Shown here: one piece after another, positions 52,656 to 61,347 of the stretch
How positions within the stretch are numbered: position 1 is the first letter of the stretch
Layout of the letters: every line of letters begins with the position of its first letter
NCBI GenBank assembly: GCA_029202545.1
Contig: CP119311.1
Location: 1,240,001 to 1,304,000, forward strand
Direction: 5' to 3'
Length of the DNA stretch: 64,000 bases
DNA from: Candidatus Pseudobacter hemicellulosilyticus
GTDB lineage: Bacteria; Bacteroidota; Bacteroidia; Chitinophagales; Chitinophagaceae
Translations under genes and position numbers: made by a program
The notes under the pieces: generated by a model
What the model was told of the DNA's origin: nothing
The model's database searches: none
Seen by the model: only the letters and a program-made list of their open reading frames with translations

Positions 52656-52684
52656 GTTTAACCAACCCTACCCACCATTCAAAC

Positions 52685-52692
52685 TATCTTTG
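52685..52692 (+). promoter_or_regulatory. -7 element TATCTTTG before mnmG
   Basis: Ends four bases before the mnmG start at 52697. No well-spaced TTTG is seen upstream; the leader would be extremely short. Confidence 0.5.
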
Positions 52693-52696
52693 CCAA

Positions 52697-54562
52697 ATGA
52701 TATTCCCCCAATATGATGTTATAGTAGTCGGCGCCGGTCATGCTGGTTGTGAAGCAGCAGCAGCAGCAGCAAACCTTGGTTCAAAGGTCCTGCTGATCAC
52801 CATGAATATGCAGACCATTGCCCAGATGAGTTGTAACCCGGCTATGGGTGGTATTGCCAAAGGTCAGATAGTCCGGGAGGTAGATGCCCTCGGCGGTTAC
52901 TCCGGTATTGTCACTGATATCAGTATGATCCAGTTCCGGATGCTGAACCGTTCCAAAGGACCCGCCATGTGGAGCCCCCGTGCTCAAAGTGACCGGATGC
53001 TCTTTGCCCAAACCTGGCGGGAAAAGCTGGAACAGACCCCCAATGTAGATTTCTACCAGGACATGGTCAGGTCAATCCTTATAAAAAACAACAGGGCCTG
53101 CGGTGTAATAACCGGCATGGGCCATGAAATAGTCTCTACATCCGTAGTAGTCACCAGTGGAACCTTCCTCAATGGTGTGATCCATATCGGGGAGAAGAAA
53201 TTCGGAGGTGGTAGAGTAGCTGAAAAGGCAGCCACCGGTATCACCGAACAACTGGTAGAATTAGGCTTTGAGGCAGATCGGCTCAAGACCGGTACCCCTC
53301 CCCGTATTGATGGCCGCAGCCTGGACTATTCCAAAATGGAAGAACAAAAAGGAGACGAAGATATCGTCGGCTTTTCCTATACCAATACCCAGAAGCCAAC
53401 TACCCAACGTAGCTGCTGGATCACCTATACCAACCAGAAAGTGCATGATCTTCTCAAGACCGGATTCGACAGAAGCCCCATGTACACCGGAAGGATTGAA
53501 GGAACCGGTCCCCGCTACTGCCCCAGTATAGAAGATAAGATCAACCGCTTTGCGGAAAGAGACAGACACCAGCTATTCATAGAACCAGAAGGATGGAATA
53601 CCGTTGAGATTTATGTCAATGGCTTCTCCACCTCACTTCCGGAAGAAGTACAGAACCAGGCTTTGCGCCAGGTACCGGGATTTGAGAACGTTCGCATCTT
53701 CCGCCCTGGCTATGCTATTGAATATGATTACTTCCCTCCTACCCAGCTCAAACATTCCCTCGAAACCAAACTGATCAGCAATCTTTTCTTTGCCGGTCAG
53801 ATCAATGGCACTACAGGTTATGAAGAAGCTGCCTGCCAGGGACTGATGGCTGGTATCAATGCACACCAGCGTTCAAGGGAACTGGATCCTTTTATTCTTA
53901 AAAGAAGCGATGCCTATATTGGTGTACTGATCGATGACCTCATCAGCAAAGGCACCGAAGAACCTTACCGGATGTTTACTTCCCGGGCAGAGTTCAGGAC
54001 CCTGCTTCGCCAGGACAATGCTGATCTGCGCTTAACAGAGATGAGTTACCGCTTAGGTCTCGCCTCCCAGGAAAGAATGGATGCCGTCATCGCCAAACGG
54101 AATGGCGCCGAAAGTATCAAACAGCTCCTCAAAGAGATCTCCGTTGAACCTGCAGAAGCGGCAGACTTTCTTCAATCCCACAATTCAGCACCTCTTACCC
54201 AGAAACAAAAAGCTATTCAGTTACTGCTTCGCCCAAATATCAGTCTTACTAATATGATCAAAGGCATTCCTTCACTGCACAACAATTTTGATCAATACTC
54301 CCGGGAGACCCTTGAACAGGCAGAAATACAGATCAAGTATGAGGTCTATATTGAAAAAGAAAAAGAGATTGTATCGAGAATGAACCAGCTGGAAGACTTA
54401 CTCATTCCAGAGAACTTTGATTACGATCGGGTGTCCGCGCTATCGAATGAAGCCATGCAGAAATTCAAGAAGATAAAACCAAGAACATTGGGTCAGGCCA
54501 GCAGGATCAGTGGTGTAAATCCAAGCGACGTACAGATCCTGATGGTGTTCATGAACCGCTGA
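52697..54562 (+). CDS. mnmG: tRNA uridine-5-carboxymethylaminomethyl modification enzyme
   Basis: 621 residues. The FAD-binding motif VVGAGHAGCEAA is at residues 11-22, followed by CNPAMGGIAKG and GRSLDYSKMEEQ, then GYEEAACQG near the C-terminal FAD site. MnmG (GidA) with MnmE modifies the wobble uridine of several tRNAs. In many bacteria it lies close to oriC, which fits the DnaA-box cluster found a few kb downstream. A terminator follows at 54593. Confidence 0.96.
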   Translation: MIFPQYDVIVVGAGHAGCEAAAAAANLGSKVLLITMNMQTIAQMSCNPAMGGIAKGQIVREVDALGGYSGIVTDISMIQFRMLNRSKGPAMWSPRAQSDRMLFAQTWREKLEQTPNVDFYQDMVRSILIKNNRACGVITGMGHEIVSTSVVVTSGTFLNGVIHIGEKKFGGGRVAEKAATGITEQLVELGFEADRLKTGTPPRIDGRSLDYSKMEEQKGDEDIVGFSYTNTQKPTTQRSCWITYTNQKVHDLLKTGFDRSPMYTGRIEGTGPRYCPSIEDKINRFAERDRHQLFIEPEGWNTVEIYVNGFSTSLPEEVQNQALRQVPGFENVRIFRPGYAIEYDYFPPTQLKHSLETKLISNLFFAGQINGTTGYEEAACQGLMAGINAHQRSRELDPFILKRSDAYIGVLIDDLISKGTEEPYRMFTSRAEFRTLLRQDNADLRLTEMSYRLGLASQERMDAVIAKRNGAESIKQLLKEISVEPAEAADFLQSHNSAPLTQKQKAIQLLLRPNISLTNMIKGIPSLHNNFDQYSRETLEQAEIQIKYEVYIEKEKEIVSRMNQLEDLLIPENFDYDRVSALSNEAMQKFKKIKPRTLGQASRISGVNPSDVQILMVFMNR

Positions 54563-54592
54563 TAAAAAATCATCAAAGAACTGAATTCACTA

Positions 54593-54622
54593 AAGCTGCC
54601 CTGCCCAGGCAGCTTCTTTTTT
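54593..54622 (+). terminator. Rho-independent terminator after mnmG
   Basis: AAGCTGCC / GGCAGCTT, 8-bp stem, 7-base loop, followed by CTTTTTT. The convergent GAF gene ends at 54631. Confidence 0.9.
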
Positions 54623-54630
54623 AGAAGAAA

Positions 54631-55113
54631 TTATTTCTCGCTAAAATTGATCAGCCCAACTATTTCCTCCAGGAACTGCTGGTCAGTGGTATCAAAACTA
54701 TCCAGCTCAGCACTGTCAACATCCAGTACAGCCACCACTACCCCATTCCGGATTACCGGCACTACAATCTCAGAACGCGACAAACTGCTGCAGGCAATAT
54801 GTCCCGGGAACTGCTCCACATCCGGAACCACCAATGTCCTGGCTTGTTGCCAGCTGCTACCGCATACCCCTTTCCCATAACGGATACGCGTACACGCAAC
54901 CGGACCCTGAAAAGGCCCAAGCACCAGTTCCTCCAGTTTCACCAGGTAAAAACCGATCCAGAACCAGCCGAACTGTTCCCGCAACGCAGCTACCACATTG
55001 GCCAGGTTGGCGATGAGATCCGGCTCACCGGTCAACAAACCTTTGATCTGCGGTATCAGTGCGCGATACTGTTCTGCTTTTGTTCCCTGAGCTATCTGGA
55101 GGTCTTCAGCCAT
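54631..55113 (-). CDS. GAF-domain protein, probable free methionine-R-sulfoxide reductase
   Basis: 160 residues from ATG 55113, the length of fRMsr; the longer upstream start (ATG 55269) would add an unrelated 52 residues. The GAF fold has FWIGFYLVKLEELVLGPFQG, TRIRYGKGVCGSSW and VPVIRNGVVVAVLDVDSAEL. The cysteines near CTRIRYGKGVCGS match the redox-active residues of the family. The enzyme would repair free oxidised methionine. The 55114-55275 gap between it and nadA contains a perfect DnaA box. Confidence 0.85.
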   Translation of the reverse strand: MAEDLQIAQGTKAEQYRALIPQIKGLLTGEPDLIANLANVVAALREQFGWFWIGFYLVKLEELVLGPFQGPVACTRIRYGKGVCGSSWQQARTLVVPDVEQFPGHIACSSLSRSEIVVPVIRNGVVVAVLDVDSAELDSFDTTDQQFLEEIVGLINFSEK

Positions 55114-55247
55114 AAGTGTTTTTTCTGATGAGTTAACAATTTGATCATTTTCTTCCGGGCAGGGAGCAAATGTAGAATCAACGGGCAGAAAAACCGCCGC
55201 TTTATTCTGCACTCGTCCCCACGGCCAATTCACACCAAAAACCAGGG

Positions 55248-55256
55248 TTATCCACA
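55248..55256 (+). other. DnaA box (TTATCCACA)
   Basis: Exact consensus, in the GAF-nadA gap. GGGTTATAAAC adjoins it. It lies about 1.1 kb left of the main box cluster. Confidence 0.55.
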
Positions 55257-55275
55257 GGGTTATAAACAAATTACT

Positions 55276-56286
55276 TTATAGTCCATGACGGGCGCTGATC
55301 TCCAGCATTCGCTCAATAGGCTTACGGGCAGCGAGTCTTAGCGTTTCATCCATGTGGATCTCAGGCAATTCATACTTCATACATAGATATAATTTTTCTA
55401 ATGTATTCAGCTTCATGTGTGGGCAGTCGTTGCAGGCGCAGCTGTTATCCGGCGGTGCAGGAATAAAAGTTTTGTGCGGAGATTGTTTTTCCATCTGGTG
55501 CAGGATGCCGGTTTCCGTAGCCACGATGTATTCCAGCGCATCGTCCTTCTGGGTGAATTTCAGGAGAGCGGTAGTAGACCCGATATAGTCGGCCATGCGG
55601 AGCAACGGCTCTTCGCATTCCGGGTGAGCGATCAGTTTTGCTTTTGGATGGCGCATTTTCAGCTTGGTGATCTTTTCCAGGCTGAAAATCTCATGGACCA
55701 TACAGGCGCCGTTCCAGAGCACCATATCCCGGCCGGTCTTCTTCACCAGGTAGGCGCCCAGGTTCTTATCGGGAGCAAAGATGATGGGCTGATCTCTGGG
55801 AACAGACTCCACGATCTTCTCGGCATTGCTGGAGGTGACGATGATATCACTCAGCGCTTTGATACCGGCGGAGCAGTTGATGTAGCTGATCACGATGTGA
55901 TCCGGGTATTGGTCGCGGAATTTCTTGAACAGGATGGGCGGGGCGCTGTCGGCCAGGGAGCAACCGGCTTTCAGGTCTGGCAGTAACACTTTCTTCGTCG
56001 GGTTCAGGATCTTGGCAGTCTCGGCCATGAAGTGAACCCCTGCAAACACGATAATGTCGGCATCGGTCTTCTCCGCCTGCTGGGCCAGGCCCAGGCTATC
56101 GCCGAGAAAATCGGCAACATCCTGGATATCCGCTTCCTGGTAGTAGTGCGCCAGGACGATGGCATTCTTTTCCTTTTTCAATTTTTCAATTTCGCGGAAA
56201 AGGTCCAGGCCTGGATCCACCTCGAGATCGAGGAACCCTCTTTGCTCAACATTTTCTTTTGCTGCAGCAATGTTAATATCTGCCAT
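55276..56286 (-). CDS. nadA: Quinolinate synthase A
   Basis: 336 residues. NadA condenses iminoaspartate with dihydroxyacetone phosphate to quinolinate using a [4Fe-4S] cluster. The family signatures [60 protein letters not shown] and the C-terminal [12 protein letters not shown] cysteine cluster are visible. This is the first committed step of de novo NAD synthesis; nadD in the window acts later. nadB and nadC are not seen here. Its start codon borders the AT-rich end of the putative replication origin. Confidence 0.96.
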   Translation of the reverse strand: MADINIAAAKENVEQRGFLDLEVDPGLDLFREIEKLKKEKNAIVLAHYYQEADIQDVADFLGDSLGLAQQAEKTDADIIVFAGVHFMAETAKILNPTKKVLLPDLKAGCSLADSAPPILFKKFRDQYPDHIVISYINCSAGIKALSDIIVTSSNAEKIVESVPRDQPIIFAPDKNLGAYLVKKTGRDMVLWNGACMVHEIFSLEKITKLKMRHPKAKLIAHPECEEPLLRMADYIGSTTALLKFTQKDDALEYIVATETGILHQMEKQSPHKTFIPAPPDNSCACNDCPHMKLNTLEKLYLCMKYELPEIHMDETLRLAARKPIERMLEISARHGL

Positions 56287-56835
56287 AGTATTTATTATTA
56301 ATTCTATTATTTATAAAAAACCCTATTACTATTACGGCTGTGGATTCGTGGATAATTCCAATTGCCTGATTTTTGGTAAAGTTACAACAACCTGTTTATC
56401 CACAGTTTTCCACAAACAAGTAACAATCAATTATCAATACAGTTCTGGATTTTAGTGGCTTTTCCACTTCGGTGGATACTCAAGGCATCCGGAAAAATTT
56501 TTCGCCGCTCCGCGGCAATTTTTCTGTTAATGGAGGTGGAATAACTCGGGGGTTATAGACATCGCCTTTTACCGGAATGGCTTCCCAAGAATTTGCTGCC
56601 CAAGTATCCACGGTCCGCAGATCCCAAAAACGGGGCTTTTCCACAGTAAATGACGGTTATCCACGCCAGAATGGGGACATTGTTTCCACGCCTGCGTTTC
56701 ACGTTGTCACATTGGTCCCTGGCAATCAAAACCCTGTGTTCGCGCAGCTTTAGCCTTGTTTTCCACAGTTTGTTCATAACCTTATTTCCCTTATTTTTGC
56801 CATCCGTTTCAAAAACCGTACGGACTTATATCACT
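56287..56835. other. Candidate replication origin (oriC) between nadA and ppiD
   Basis: 549-bp gap. 56287-56332 is almost pure A/T (a possible unwinding element). DnaA-box-like sites follow: TTATCCACG (minus, 56347-56355), TTATCCACA (56396-56404), TTTTCCACA (56406-56414, 56637-56645 and 56759-56767), TTATCCACG (56657-56665). A 33-bp inverted repeat at 56492-56524 has arms GAAAAATT / AATTTTTC and GCCGC / GCGGC. The first coding feature on the right starts at 56836. No dnaA gene is in the window. Confidence 0.55.
56769..56799 (+). promoter_or_regulatory. Promoter of ppiD
   Basis: TTTG (56769-56772), 19 bases, TATTTTTG (56792-56799): the best Bacteroidota-type promoter in the window. It lies inside the open frame upstream of ATG 56836 and supports that start. 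Confidence 0.8.
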
Positions 56836-58980
56836 ATGTCAGTTATTCAATCTATCCGCGACAAAGCTGCGTGGATCATCATTGCTGCGATTGCCTTAGC
56901 GCTGATTGCCTTTATTGTACAGGATGCTTTTCAGGGCGGCGGCGGCATGGGTTTGTTTGGTGGCAACTCCACAACCCTGGGAAAGATAAATGGTACTACA
57001 ATAGACGCCAGGCCTTTTGAGGAAAGGTATAAAATGGCCGAAGAGAACTACCAGGCCCAGAACTACCCCGTTGATGAGCGCCTGCGTCAACAGATCCGCG
57101 AAAGCCTCTGGAATGAATATGTAGAAGATGCTGTACTCGGTGAACAATATGAAAAGATCGGCTTTGCCCCTATCGGCAAAGACGAACGTGGTGATATATT
57201 ATATGGTCAGAACCCACCTGAGCAACTGCGCCAGCAATTCACCGATCCCAAGACCGGTGTCTATGATGCACAGGCTGCCTACCAGGCCATCACTGCCCTG
57301 AAGAAGAACACGCCTCAGTATACCAGTTTCTGGCGCGACTTTGTTCCGGCCCTGGAAAAAAATCGTCAGAAAGAAAAATTCATCGCCCTGATCGGCAATA
57401 GTGTTTATACACCCAAATGGCTGGTGGAAAAGACTAACCTGGAAAACAGCCAGCTGTCTTCCATCTCCTATGTCAATGTTCCTTACAGCATCATCCCGGA
57501 TTCCACGCTGAAAATTTCTGATGCTGAGATCCGCCAGTATGTAAGTGATCATAAAGAAGCTTACCAGCAGGAAGAATCAAGAGGTATTGAATATGTGAGC
57601 TTCGACGCAGCCCCTACTGCTGCTGACAGCGCCAAGCTCCTCGAAGAAATGAACCTGGTAAAAGCTGAATTCGCCAATGCCAACGCCACTGATGCCGAAG
57701 CATTCCTGGTGCGCAACAGCACAGAGACACCTTTCTTTGACGGATATGTACTGGGCTCCAATATGCGCATGGGCAATGCAGACACGCTGAAGCAACTGGC
57801 TGATGGTGCTGTTTATGGACCCTACCTGGATGGTAGCAGCTATGTAATGGCTAAGATGGTCGGTCGCCGCAGCCTGCCGGATTCCGCCAAGGTGAGGCAT
57901 ATACTGATCAAGACCGCTGATCCCCAGCAGGGACAGGTCCGGACAGACAGCGCCGCCAAAGCACTGATCGATAGCATCACCAATGCTATCAGCAGTGGCG
58001 CCAGCTTTGCAGCTATGGTGGCCAAATACAGCGACGACCAGGGCAGCAAAGAAACCGGTGGTGAATACACTTTCTCTTCTTCCCAGTTCAGCAATATCAG
58101 CAAAGAATTTGCGGAAACAGCTTTCTATGGTACTGTTGGTGAAAAGAAAACAGTGAAAGTAGAGAACTCTGCTTATGCCGGCTACCACTATATTGAAGTA
58201 CTGAGCCATAAAGGAACCGGCCCCGCTTATAAGATCGCCTATCTCTCCCGCTCTATCGTGCCCAGTGATGAAACTGTAAGAAGGGCTTCCAGCCAGGCTG
58301 CACAGTTTGTTGCCGAAAGCCGTTCCAAAGAGCAGTTTGACGCTAACGCCAAAAAAGATAACCTGAATAAATTCCCCGCTATGGATATCAAACCGCTGGA
58401 CGGTGGTATCCCCGGTGTAGGTGAAAGCCGTGAGCTGGTACGCTGGCTCTACAGGGATGCCAAACTCGGCAAAGTTGCTGAACAGTCTTACCAGGTAGGG
58501 GATAAATTCATTGTTCCCGTAATGGTGGCTTCTTTCGAAAAAGGCAATATGGATGCTGCTAAAGCAAGGCCGCTGGTAGAATACAAGATCCGCAACCAGA
58601 AAAAAGTAGACGAGATTGTGAAGAAAGTTGGCGGCGCCGCTACCCTGGAAGCCATTGCACAGGCAACTGCACAAACCGTGCATACTGCAGACAGCATCGC
58701 CTTCACTACTCCTTTCATCCCCAACGTGGGTAATGAACCGAAAGTTGTAGGTGCGTCTTTCAACAAAGATTATCAGAATAAGGTATCTGGCCCCATCACT
58801 GGTGAAATGGGTCTCTTCTATGTGAAGATCAATAACCTGAGCGCTGTTCCCAATTCCAACATTGATGTGAAACAAATGCAGCAGGCCCTGCGCCAGCAGC
58901 AACGTATGTCCGGTTTCCGCATCATTGATGCTATTAAGAAAACAGCGGATATCACTGACAACCGCGTGAAATTCTTCTAA
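56836..58980 (+). CDS. ppiD: SurA/PpiD-type peptidyl-prolyl isomerase, membrane-anchored
   Basis: 714 residues from ATG 56836; the frame is open to 56650, but the promoter at 56769-56799 lies inside that extension. One membrane helix (about 11-29, IIIAAIALALIAFIVQ) anchors the protein to the inner membrane with the rest in the periplasm. A SurA_N-like segment precedes the PpiC/parvulin domain (about 352-460; VRHILIKT, FAAMVAKYSDDQGSKETGGE). It assists folding of exported proteins at the Sec exit. A terminator follows. Confidence 0.9.
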   Translation: MSVIQSIRDKAAWIIIAAIALALIAFIVQDAFQGGGGMGLFGGNSTTLGKINGTTIDARPFEERYKMAEENYQAQNYPVDERLRQQIRESLWNEYVEDAVLGEQYEKIGFAPIGKDERGDILYGQNPPEQLRQQFTDPKTGVYDAQAAYQAITALKKNTPQYTSFWRDFVPALEKNRQKEKFIALIGNSVYTPKWLVEKTNLENSQLSSISYVNVPYSIIPDSTLKISDAEIRQYVSDHKEAYQQEESRGIEYVSFDAAPTAADSAKLLEEMNLVKAEFANANATDAEAFLVRNSTETPFFDGYVLGSNMRMGNADTLKQLADGAVYGPYLDGSSYVMAKMVGRRSLPDSAKVRHILIKTADPQQGQVRTDSAAKALIDSITNAISSGASFAAMVAKYSDDQGSKETGGEYTFSSSQFSNISKEFAETAFYGTVGEKKTVKVENSAYAGYHYIEVLSHKGTGPAYKIAYLSRSIVPSDETVRRASSQAAQFVAESRSKEQFDANAKKDNLNKFPAMDIKPLDGGIPGVGESRELVRWLYRDAKLGKVAEQSYQVGDKFIVPVMVASFEKGNMDAAKARPLVEYKIRNQKKVDEIVKKVGGAATLEAIAQATAQTVHTADSIAFTTPFIPNVGNEPKVVGASFNKDYQNKVSGPITGEMGLFYVKINNLSAVPNSNIDVKQMQQALRQQQRMSGFRIIDAIKKTADITDNRVKFF

Positions 58981-59006
58981 AGAAATAACAACGGAATAAA
59001 ACGGAG

Positions 59007-59034
59007 CGCCGGGCCTGAAGCCCGGCGTTTTTTT
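59007..59034 (+). terminator. Rho-independent terminator after ppiD
   Basis: CGCCGGGC / GCCCGGCG, 8-bp stem, CTGAA loop, then seven T. It starts 27 bp after the stop codon. Confidence 0.93.
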
Positions 59035-59064
59035 ATGGTACCCGAATAGCAGGATCTTATCGCA

Positions 59065-59120
59065 GGACGAACAGTTAAGCAATGGGGAACAAACTGCCCT
59101 GCACCGCCATTGGTTCGTCC
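59065..59120. repeat. Imperfect inverted repeat
   Basis: GGACGAAC (59065-59072) pairs with GTTCGTCC (59113-59120), and CAATGG (59080-59085) with CCATTG (59107-59112). There is a 7-base bulge on the left and a 21-base loop. Confidence 0.45.
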
Positions 59121-59123
59121 CAA
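59110..59123 (+). repeat. Dispersed repeat copy D (TTGGTTCGTCCCAA)
   Basis: Exact 14-bp copy followed by a run of A. It forms the right arm of the 59065-59120 inverted repeat. Confidence 0.75.
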
Positions 59124-59310
59124 AAAAAAATGAATACCTGGCAGGGCCAGCCCCCGGAAAAAAAGCCGGGGATGCTGATTGCTCCTGCTACCGTGCAGGC
59201 TGCCGCAGCAATATTTATCCAGATAACCGGATGGGAACCGGCCCTTGTTTTTTGGTGCGGAATAGCATGGTCCGCTCAACCAATTCTTAGTACCTTTGTT
59301 TTATCATTAT

Positions 59311-59817
59311 ATGAGTGAAGAGATCATCAATAAAGTAGCGCAGAGCCAGCTGATCACACTGGACCTGGAGGATTATTATCCGAAAGGCCCCATTGCCGTG
59401 TTTGATCTGAAGCCTTATCTCTTTATGGAGATGATCCTGAAAGAAAAAGATTTCAGGGCAGCTCTGCAGGAAATGGACTGGTTGCCCTACCAGGATAAAC
59501 TGGTAGCTGTTACCTGTTCTGCCGATGCCATCATTCCCATGTGGGCCTATATGCTGGTAGCTACCTACCTCCAACCCCTGGCCGCCGATGTGATCTATGG
59601 CGATGAAAACTCCGTACGCCAGCAACTTTTTTTAAAAAAGATAGAAGCGATACCTGTGCAGGAGTTCACTGATAAGCGGGTGGTCATAAAAGGCTGCGGC
59701 GACGTGCCCATCGGAGAGTTTGCTTATCTCACCATCACCAAAATGCTGCGGCCCATCGCCAAAAGCATCATGTATGGTGAACCTTGCAGTACAGTTCCTA
59801 TTTTTAAAAAGAAATAA
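59311..59817 (+). CDS. DUF2480 family protein
   Basis: 168 residues from ATG 59311; an upstream TTG at 59296 is less likely because it overlaps the TACCTTTG -7 element (59291-59298). The sequence (LITLDLEDYYPKGPIAVFDL, YLFMEMILKEKDFRAAL, SADAIIPMWAYMLVATYL, KGCGDVPIGEFAYLTITKML) matches DUF2480, a Bacteroidota family of unknown function. No signal peptide or membrane helix. A strong terminator separates it from cydAB. Confidence 0.85.
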   Translation: MSEEIINKVAQSQLITLDLEDYYPKGPIAVFDLKPYLFMEMILKEKDFRAALQEMDWLPYQDKLVAVTCSADAIIPMWAYMLVATYLQPLAADVIYGDENSVRQQLFLKKIEAIPVQEFTDKRVVIKGCGDVPIGEFAYLTITKMLRPIAKSIMYGEPCSTVPIFKKK

Positions 59818-59824
59818 TATCAAT

Positions 59825-59855
59825 AAGCCGATGTATTTTGCATCGGCTTTTTTTT
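59825..59855 (+). terminator. Rho-independent terminator after the DUF2480 gene
   Basis: AAGCCGATG / CATCGGCTT, 9-bp stem, 7-base loop, followed by six T. Confidence 0.93.
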
Positions 59856-59940
59856 GGCTTGCCATGAGAACTTCTGTTGCACCTTATCCGGCAGCAGGAA
59901 AGGAAATCATTTTTTGTGCTGACACCAAAACCGTTCTCCG

Positions 59941-61329
59941 ATGGACGTCGAAATATTAGCCCGTATTCAGTTTGCGTTCACCATTGCCTTTCATTACATC
60001 TATCCGCCACTCAGCATTGGACTGGGTTTATTGCTGGTGGTCTTTGAAGGACTTTATCTCCGCACCGGCAACAAACTCTACGAACAGATCACCCGTTTCT
60101 GGATCAAGATCTTTGCCCTCATCTTCGGTATTGGTGTAGCTACCGGTATCATCATGGAATTTGAATTCGGTACCAACTGGGCCACCTATTCAAAATATGT
60201 AGGCGATATCTTCGGCAGCGCCCTCGCCGCCGAAGGGATCTTTGCCTTTGCACTGGAATCCGGTTTTCTCGGTATCCTGCTCTTTGGCTGGAACCGCGTG
60301 GGCCCCAAAGTGCATTTCTTTTCTACCATCATGGTATTCCTGGGCTCCATGTTCAGCGCAGTCTGGATTGTGGTGGCCAATTCCTGGCAACAAACACCTG
60401 CCGGTTACCAGATAGTGGGCGAAGGGCTGGAGGCCCGCGCCGAGATCACTGATTTCTGGGCCATGGTCTTTAACCCCTCCAGCGTGGAAAGACTGACGCA
60501 TGTCTGGATCGGCGCTTTCCTGGCCGGCGCCTTCCTGGTGCTGAGCGTGAACGCCTGGTATATTTTAAAGAACCGGCACCTGCATATTGCCAAACCTTCT
60601 TTTAAGATCGCCCTGGTAGTGGCTACTATCTGCTCCCTGCTACAGTTAGTTGTAGGCCACCAGAGCGCCGAAGGAGTAGCCCGCAACCAGCCCGCGAAAC
60701 TGGCCGCCCTGGAAGGACATTATGATTCCTCCGCCCGCGCCGATATGTATATCCTGGGCTATGTGAACAATAAAACGCAGGAGGTCTACGGGCTGAAGAT
60801 GCCCGGTGGCCTCTCCTTCCTGCTGCAAGGCGATTTCAATGCGCCGGTAACGGGACTGAATGCTTTTCCAAAGGAAGACCGGCCCAGCCAGGTCAATGCT
60901 GTTTTCCAGTTCTACCATATCATGGTGGCCATCGGTATGGCCTTTATAGCCCTTACCCTCTATGCCTCCTGGCTCAGCTACCGCAAAAAACTTTTTGATC
61001 AGCGCTGGCTGCTCTGGGTATTTGTATGGGCCGTACTCCTGCCGCAGATTGCCAACCAGTCCGGCTGGTTTGCTGCTGAAATGGGCCGCCAGCCATGGGT
61101 GGTCTATGGATTGCTGCGCACCTCTGATGCCCTGTCCAAATCGGTCAGCGCCCACCAGGTATTGTTCTCCCTGATCCTGTTCACCGTGGTCTATGTATTG
61201 CTGCTGGCCCTGTTCCTGTACCTGCTGCACCGGAAGATACAGCATGGACCAGTGGACTATGGCACCAAGGAGCATATTGACGAAGGCAGCAAAAGGGATA
61301 ACCCCATCATGGATCACGGATCAAACTGA
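59941..61329 (+). CDS. cydA: Cytochrome bd ubiquinol oxidase subunit I
   Basis: 462 residues with about nine membrane helices. The heme ligand His18 lies in [17 protein letters not shown], and [27 protein letters not shown] and [10 protein letters not shown] are conserved family segments. The length, well under the roughly 520 of the E. coli protein, points to the short quinol-binding loop type. Cytochrome bd reduces oxygen to water with high affinity in the inner membrane. cydB follows 18 bp downstream. No cydX-like micro-ORF was recognised. Confidence 0.95.
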   Translation: MDVEILARIQFAFTIAFHYIYPPLSIGLGLLLVVFEGLYLRTGNKLYEQITRFWIKIFALIFGIGVATGIIMEFEFGTNWATYSKYVGDIFGSALAAEGIFAFALESGFLGILLFGWNRVGPKVHFFSTIMVFLGSMFSAVWIVVANSWQQTPAGYQIVGEGLEARAEITDFWAMVFNPSSVERLTHVWIGAFLAGAFLVLSVNAWYILKNRHLHIAKPSFKIALVVATICSLLQLVVGHQSAEGVARNQPAKLAALEGHYDSSARADMYILGYVNNKTQEVYGLKMPGGLSFLLQGDFNAPVTGLNAFPKEDRPSQVNAVFQFYHIMVAIGMAFIALTLYASWLSYRKKLFDQRWLLWVFVWAVLLPQIANQSGWFAAEMGRQPWVVYGLLRTSDALSKSVSAHQVLFSLILFTVVYVLLLALFLYLLHRKIQHGPVDYGTKEHIDEGSKRDNPIMDHGSN

Positions 61330-61347
61330 ACAGCTTAAAACTTACTC

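Larger units (their letters stand above)
58981..59310. other. 330-bp intergenic region
   Basis: Holds the ppiD terminator (59007-59034), an inverted repeat (59065-59120) that includes dispersed-repeat copy D, and TACCTTTG at 59291-59298, the -7 element of the next gene. No coding sequence seen. Confidence 0.55.

Noticed and set aside
56650..56835. Extension of ppiD to an upstream start
   Set aside because: The best promoter in the window lies inside this stretch, and the extra 62 residues have no family similarity.
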